A DNA stretch of 64,000 nucleotides from Rhizobium sp. BK418 (lineage in GTDB: Bacteria; Pseudomonadota; Alphaproteobacteria; Rhizobiales; Rhizobiaceae), in the NCBI RefSeq assembly GCF_004341105.1, contig NZ_SLZK01000003.1, positions 682,001 to 746,000 of the forward strand, written 5' to 3'. Made by a program: the position numbers and the translations under genes. Below the pieces are notes generated by a model that had not been told where the DNA came from, made no database searches, and worked only from the letters and a program-made list of their open reading frames with translations. Below are positions 60,246 through 64,000 of the stretch, piece by piece; position 1 is the first letter of the stretch; the number at the start of each line of letters is the position of its first letter.

Positions 60246-61463
60246 ATGCTGAACTGGGACGCAATGTTTGCGACGCGCTCTTCGAGGATGCGCGCTTCGG
60301 AGATCCGCGAGCTCCTGAAACTTCTCGACCGGCCTGACATCATCTCCTTTGCCGGCGGTATTCCGGATCCGGCGCTGTTTCCGGACAAGGAGTTCAAGCA
60401 GGCCTATGCGGAGATTTTCGACAGTTCGGCCGTCAACTCTGCTCTGCAATATTCGGTTTCCGAAGGCTACAAGCCGTTGCGGGAATGGCTCGTCAAGCAG
60501 ATGGCCGCTCTCGGCATTCCCTGCGGGCTCGACAATGTCTTCATCGTTTCCGGTTCGCAGCAGGGCCTCGATTATTTCGGCAAGCTCTTCCTCTCGCCCA
60601 ACGATACGGCACTCGTCACCTGGCCGACCTATCTCGGCGCGCTGCAGGCCTTCAATGCCTATGAGCCTGCCTATGACCAGCTGACGCCCGGCGGCAACCG
60701 CACGCCGGCCTCCTACCGCGAAGCCGCCGCCCAGAAGGGCGGCAAGGTAAAGTTCGCCTATCTTTCGGCAGACTTCTCCAATCCGACCGGCGAAACCGTC
60801 GACCGCGATGGCCGCGAAAAGCTCCTGAAGCTTGCTGAAGAGCTCGACATCGCGGTCATCGAAGATGCGGCCTACCAGTCGCTGCGCTACGATGGCGATC
60901 CGATCCCGCCGATCCTCGCGCTGGAGATTGTCGAGAAGGGCCATATCAACAATACGCGCACGATCTATTGCGGCAGCTTCTCCAAGACGCTGGCGCCTGG
61001 CCTTCGGGTCGGTTTCATCGTCGCCAACGCGCCCGTGATCCGCAAACTGGTGCTGATGAAACAGGCAGCCGACCTGCACTCCTCGACCATCAACCAGATG
61101 GCGATTGCGGAAGTCGCCGAGCGCGGTTTCGATGCGCAGGTCGCCAAGATCAGGGCCGCCTACAGCCATCGCCGCAACTGCATGCTGGCAGCCCTCGAAA
61201 GATACATGCCTGCGGGCACAAGCTGGACGAAGCCGGAAGGCGGCATGTTCATCTGGGTCACGCTGCCCAAGGGCATGGACGGTGCCGAGCTGCTTGCGAA
61301 GTCCCTCGAAAGCGCCAAGGTCGCCTTCGTCCCGGGCAAGGCCTTCTTTGCCGATGGTTCGGGCGCCAACACATTCCGCGTCAGCTTCTCCTGCGCCAAC
61401 GAAAAGATGATCGACGAGGGCATCAGCCGTCTCGGCAAACTGATTGCCAGCGAGATCGGCTGA
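60246..61463 (+). CDS. PLP-dependent aminotransferase (2-aminoadipate-type)
   Basis: A 405-residue class I/II aminotransferase resembling LysN/2-aminoadipate transaminases and MocR C-terminal domains, without a DNA-binding domain. SFAGGIPDPALFPDKEF near the N-terminus, YSVSEGYKPLREWL and PLP-lysine Lys247 (CGSFSKTLAPGLRVG) are visible. The substrate could be 2-aminoadipate, an aromatic or a branched-chain amino acid. It is divergent from ilvE. Confidence 0.88.
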   Translation: MLNWDAMFATRSSRMRASEIRELLKLLDRPDIISFAGGIPDPALFPDKEFKQAYAEIFDSSAVNSALQYSVSEGYKPLREWLVKQMAALGIPCGLDNVFIVSGSQQGLDYFGKLFLSPNDTALVTWPTYLGALQAFNAYEPAYDQLTPGGNRTPASYREAAAQKGGKVKFAYLSADFSNPTGETVDRDGREKLLKLAEELDIAVIEDAAYQSLRYDGDPIPPILALEIVEKGHINNTRTIYCGSFSKTLAPGLRVGFIVANAPVIRKLVLMKQAADLHSSTINQMAIAEVAERGFDAQVAKIRAAYSHRRNCMLAALERYMPAGTSWTKPEGGMFIWVTLPKGMDGAELLAKSLESAKVAFVPGKAFFADGSGANTFRVSFSCANEKMIDEGISRLGKLIASEIG

Positions 61464-61486
61464 TATAATTCAAGAATGGGCGGCGA

Positions 61487-62530
61487 TCAGAAAATCGTCG
61501 TCCAGCCTTCATTCGCGGTTTCGCTCTTGCCGTAGCCGACACGGTCGGCGACCGCGCCATCGGCATTGATGAGGATGATATCGCCGCCCTTGTTGGCGAG
61601 TTGCGGACCGCCATTTTCCGGGTCGAGTGTGATCGTGCGGAATTCGCCTGGAGCGAGCGAACCCGAGAGCTTCTGGCGGCGGCCTTCGCCATCTTCCAGC
61701 GACCAGCCTTCGATCGATGTCGTAACGTCGGAGCGATTGACCAGCGTCACCGTCTCATCTTCGGTGCCGTCGGGATGGTTCACCGGATTGATCATCGCAG
61801 CGACGATGCGCAGCGACGAAGCGACGATCGGCTGCGGACGGCGGGTGCCTTCGCCGCGGCCCTGACCGCCTCTGTTGTCGCCGACGGGGCGGCCTGTATT
61901 GGCGTCGGTATTCCAGTTCTGCGATTGGAAGCCGAGGAAGATCGCTGCCCAATGGTCTTCATCGGAAAACTGGATCAGCAGCGCCCCGTCCTGATTGGGG
62001 CCGCTGGTCGCGCTGAAGCTGCCGCTGTCACCCTGGTTCATATGGATGTCGTGGATGCCGTTGCCGGGCTCGAAGCCGAAATATTCATCCGGCTTGTTCT
62101 GCTCCGGCCCCCAGGCTTCGCCGAAAGCATAGAAGTGGATGGATTTGTCGGCGATGCCCTCCTGCACGATCGGCTCGATGAAATCGCGCAGGTCGTTCTT
62201 CGGCCCGTCGAGCTGGAACGGGGCGACATTCATGTCCTCGCGCTCGATCATGCCGCCGCGCACATAGTCGATAGCGAGATCCTTGCGGTCTCCCCTGATG
62301 TCCGTAAGACCCATCGGCAGGGCGGCAAGCTCTGCGGTCAGCTCCGCGTGCTGGAAATCCGTGACATTGGCGTAAAGCAAGTCGTGCGGCGATTCCTTCG
62401 AGCGCACGTTGAGGGCGATGCGATAGCTTGTGCCGCCGGCCTCGATGCGGATTTCGATATGAGGATCGTTGTCGTCGTCAAGGGCGAGCGCCGAAGCCGT
62501 GCCCTTCAGCACCTTGTAATTCCGGAGCAT
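61487..62530 (-). CDS. DUF2278 (YukJ-like) protein with lamin-tail domain
   Basis: A 347-residue two-domain protein. The N-terminal 220 residues match DUF2278/YukJ (NYKVLKGTASALALDD, SIHFYAFGEAWGPEQNKPDEYFGF, GIHDIHMNQGD). The C-terminal 100 residues are a lamin-tail domain (INPVNHPDGTEDETVTLVNRSD, then SLEDGEGRRQKLSGSLAPGEFRTITL, in part). Function unknown; no signal peptide. ATG at 62530 (MLRNYKVLKG) is the family start. Confidence 0.85.
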   Translation of the reverse strand: MLRNYKVLKGTASALALDDDNDPHIEIRIEAGGTSYRIALNVRSKESPHDLLYANVTDFQHAELTAELAALPMGLTDIRGDRKDLAIDYVRGGMIEREDMNVAPFQLDGPKNDLRDFIEPIVQEGIADKSIHFYAFGEAWGPEQNKPDEYFGFEPGNGIHDIHMNQGDSGSFSATSGPNQDGALLIQFSDEDHWAAIFLGFQSQNWNTDANTGRPVGDNRGGQGRGEGTRRPQPIVASSLRIVAAMINPVNHPDGTEDETVTLVNRSDVTTSIEGWSLEDGEGRRQKLSGSLAPGEFRTITLDPENGGPQLANKGGDIILINADGAVADRVGYGKSETANEGWTTIF

Positions 62531-62625
62531 GGTGAACTCGTGGTGGGGGGACGAGGTGCCACGATAGCATGGCGAAACGCAGCTTTTGTGACGCTGGTTT
62601 TCCGCCATGCAACGCTTTAGAGAAT

Positions 62626-63684
62626 TTACTTCTTCACGTGCGGCGCAAAGAGTTCCATGTCGGCTTCGCTCAGTCTGTCGTTTGCCGTGTTCAGTTGATG
62701 CCAGTAGGGGTAGATCACCGGCGGTACGCTGACATCGTCGAGGCGCTTGCGCTCCTCATCCGAGAGTTTCAGGTCGGCGGCGGCAAGATTGTCCTTGAAC
62801 TGCGCCTCGGTGCGACCGCCGATGATGACCGATGTGACCGCCCTGCGGCCGATCAGCCAAGCAAGTGCGACCTGTGCTGCCGAAACACCGCGTTCCCGAC
62901 CGATCGCCACCAGCGTCTCGACGATATTCCAGAGACGATTTTCGTCGCGGATCGGCGGTTCGGTCCAGCCGGCGAACTGGCGGGTACCTTCGGGGGCTAC
63001 GGCATTGCGGCGATGCTTGCCGGAGAGAAGGCCGCCGGCGAGCGGGCTCCAGACGAGCACGCCGAGGCCCTGGTCTATAGAGATCGGCAGCAACTCATAT
63101 TCGGCGTCGCGGGCTTCCAGCGTGTAGTGGATCTGCTGGCTGACGAAGCGCTGGTATTTGTATTCGTTGGCGATGCCGAGCGCCTTCATGATGTGCCAGC
63201 CGGAATAATTCGAGCAGCCGACATAACGCACCTTGCCCTGCCTGATCAGGGTATCGAGCGCTTCCATCGTCTCTTCGAGCGGCGTTTCACCATCCCATTC
63301 ATGGACCTGATAGAGATCGATGACATCGGTCTTCATGCGCTGGAGGCTCGCCTCGCACTCGCGGATCAGATGGTAGCGCGACAGGCCGCGGTCGTTCGGG
63401 CCATCGCCCATGCCGAAGCGAGCTTTGGTCGCGAGCAGCACGCCGTTCGGGCGCTTGCCGCCGAGCACTTCGCCGATGATGCGCTCCGATTCGCCATCGG
63501 AATAAACATTGGCCGTATCGATCAGGTTGACGCCGGCATCGAGGCAGATATCGACCATGCGGCGGGCTTCCTGCACGCCGAGGTCACCGACGGTCTTTGC
63601 CCAGCCGACGCCGCCGAAGGTCATCGTGCCCATGGTCACGGTGGAAACTTTAAGGCCGGATCGGCCGAGCAAACGATATTCCAT
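62626..63684 (-). CDS. Aldo/keto reductase
   Basis: A 352-residue NADPH-dependent aldo/keto reductase paralogous to the one at 11.6 kb. The tetrad is Asp56 and Tyr61 (LIDTANVYSDG), Lys87 (LATKARFG) and His128 (YQVHEWDG). VIIGGRTEAQFKDNLAAAD binds NADPH. AGGAGGAAATTTC precedes the ATG. Substrate unknown. Confidence 0.92.
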   Translation of the reverse strand: MEYRLLGRSGLKVSTVTMGTMTFGGVGWAKTVGDLGVQEARRMVDICLDAGVNLIDTANVYSDGESERIIGEVLGGKRPNGVLLATKARFGMGDGPNDRGLSRYHLIRECEASLQRMKTDVIDLYQVHEWDGETPLEETMEALDTLIRQGKVRYVGCSNYSGWHIMKALGIANEYKYQRFVSQQIHYTLEARDAEYELLPISIDQGLGVLVWSPLAGGLLSGKHRRNAVAPEGTRQFAGWTEPPIRDENRLWNIVETLVAIGRERGVSAAQVALAWLIGRRAVTSVIIGGRTEAQFKDNLAAADLKLSDEERKRLDDVSVPPVIYPYWHQLNTANDRLSEADMELFAPHVKK

Positions 63685-63851
63685 TGAAATTCCTCCTCAT
63701 GAAAATGGCCTGACTGACGTACCGCAACGCAATGCCGAGGCAAGCTCGATGCCGTTCACGCCTGCGTATTTACGCCTTTGCCGACGCCTGTGCGAGGATA
63801 TTAGACAATGGGTTTCTATGCGAGCGCGACGTATGTAGCCCGTAACAAGCG

Positions 63852-64000
63852 CTATTTCTTTGTCCTCAAAGCGATGATCATATCCGCTGCAACGAGCGGT
63901 TGGCTTCGCTCCATCCTGCGCGACAATTCGCGGACGAAGCCCGGGCTTTCATTTTTGCTGACGGCGTCGAGCAAGGCCTGACGTGAAGAACTGCAGGAGT
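63852..64000 (-). CDS. 3' end of an unrecognised protein gene (partial)
   Basis: On the minus strand one frame is open from the window edge to TAG at 63854-63852. It encodes at least 48 residues, including RQALLDAVSKNESPGF and ending VAADMIIALRTKK. Charged and hydrophobic residues alternate as in a helical C-terminus, and codon use fits the neighbours. The rest lies outside the window, so the family is not assigned. Confidence 0.5.
   Translation of the reverse strand, partial: SCSSSRQALLDAVSKNESPGFVRELSRRMERSQPLVAADMIIALRTKK

Overview
The window looks like a chromosomal segment of a Rhizobiaceae bacterium, most likely Rhizobium in the R. etli / R. leguminosarum / R. tropici sense. The strongest evidence is a circularly permuted alphaproteobacterial tmRNA on the minus strand near 19.2-19.5 kb. 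Its tag reads ANDNNAKEYALAA, the form I associate with Rhizobium and Agrobacterium. Supporting evidence is the alpha-type SspB adaptor beside it, the order thyA-folA-hflK-hflC-DUF2065-degP/serB-miaA, high GC, and frequent TTG and GTG starts behind good Shine-Dalgarno sequences. No prophage, CRISPR array, insertion sequence, rRNA or tRNA was seen.

Layout. 0-19 kb is a mixed chromosomal region. It has an orphan flagellin, regulator/oxidoreductase pairs (HxlR/FMN reductase, AraC/DUF2000, LysR/aldo-keto reductase), an OmpA-like lipoprotein, an ABC exporter, an AbrB-family membrane protein, a D-lactate dehydrogenase-type flavoprotein and a very large AsmA protein. A 292-bp repeat with inverted ends lies at 5.6-5.9 kb. 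18-27 kb is a core block: sspB, ssrA, thyA-folA (thymidylate and folate), hflKC with a DUF2065 gene and an HtrA/Deg protease (envelope proteolysis), serB and miaA. 27-32 kb holds a HerA-like ATPase and the ilvB-ilvH acetolactate synthase operon, preceded by a branched-chain-residue leader peptide and attenuator.

32-55 kb is an accessory-type region rich in small regulator/enzyme pairs: a cobalt-type nitrile hydratase with its activator, an ECF sigma/anti-sigma operon, a second FolC-like ligase, a periplasmic alpha/beta hydrolase behind an OhrR/MarR-like operator, a RecD-like helicase, a MerR-LuxR double-HTH regulator, pdxJ, QorB/HxlR, TetR/MFS, a MarR-GNAT fusion, Lrp/racemase, NDH-2, and AraC/alcohol dehydrogenase. 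55-60 kb returns to branched-chain amino acid synthesis (ilvC, ilvE), but the two genes are separated by two toxin-antitoxin modules (Phd-VapC and ParDE) with a methyltransferase between them. The window ends with a PLP aminotransferase, a DUF2278/lamin-tail protein, an aldo-keto reductase and the 3' end of an unrecognised minus-strand gene.

How the genes work together. ilvB, ilvH, ilvC and ilvE together supply acetolactate synthase, ketol-acid reductoisomerase and the final transaminase. thyA and folA form the usual dTMP/tetrahydrofolate cycle, and hflKC plus the Deg protease act in membrane and periplasmic quality control. tmRNA and SspB belong to one ribosome-rescue and tagged-protein degradation pathway. 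The most unusual observations are a perfect intrinsic terminator inside the DUF2065 coding sequence, a hairpin that traps the ribosome site of the MarR-GNAT gene next to a MarR palindrome, direct repeats flanking the VapC module, and the MerR-LuxR fusion.
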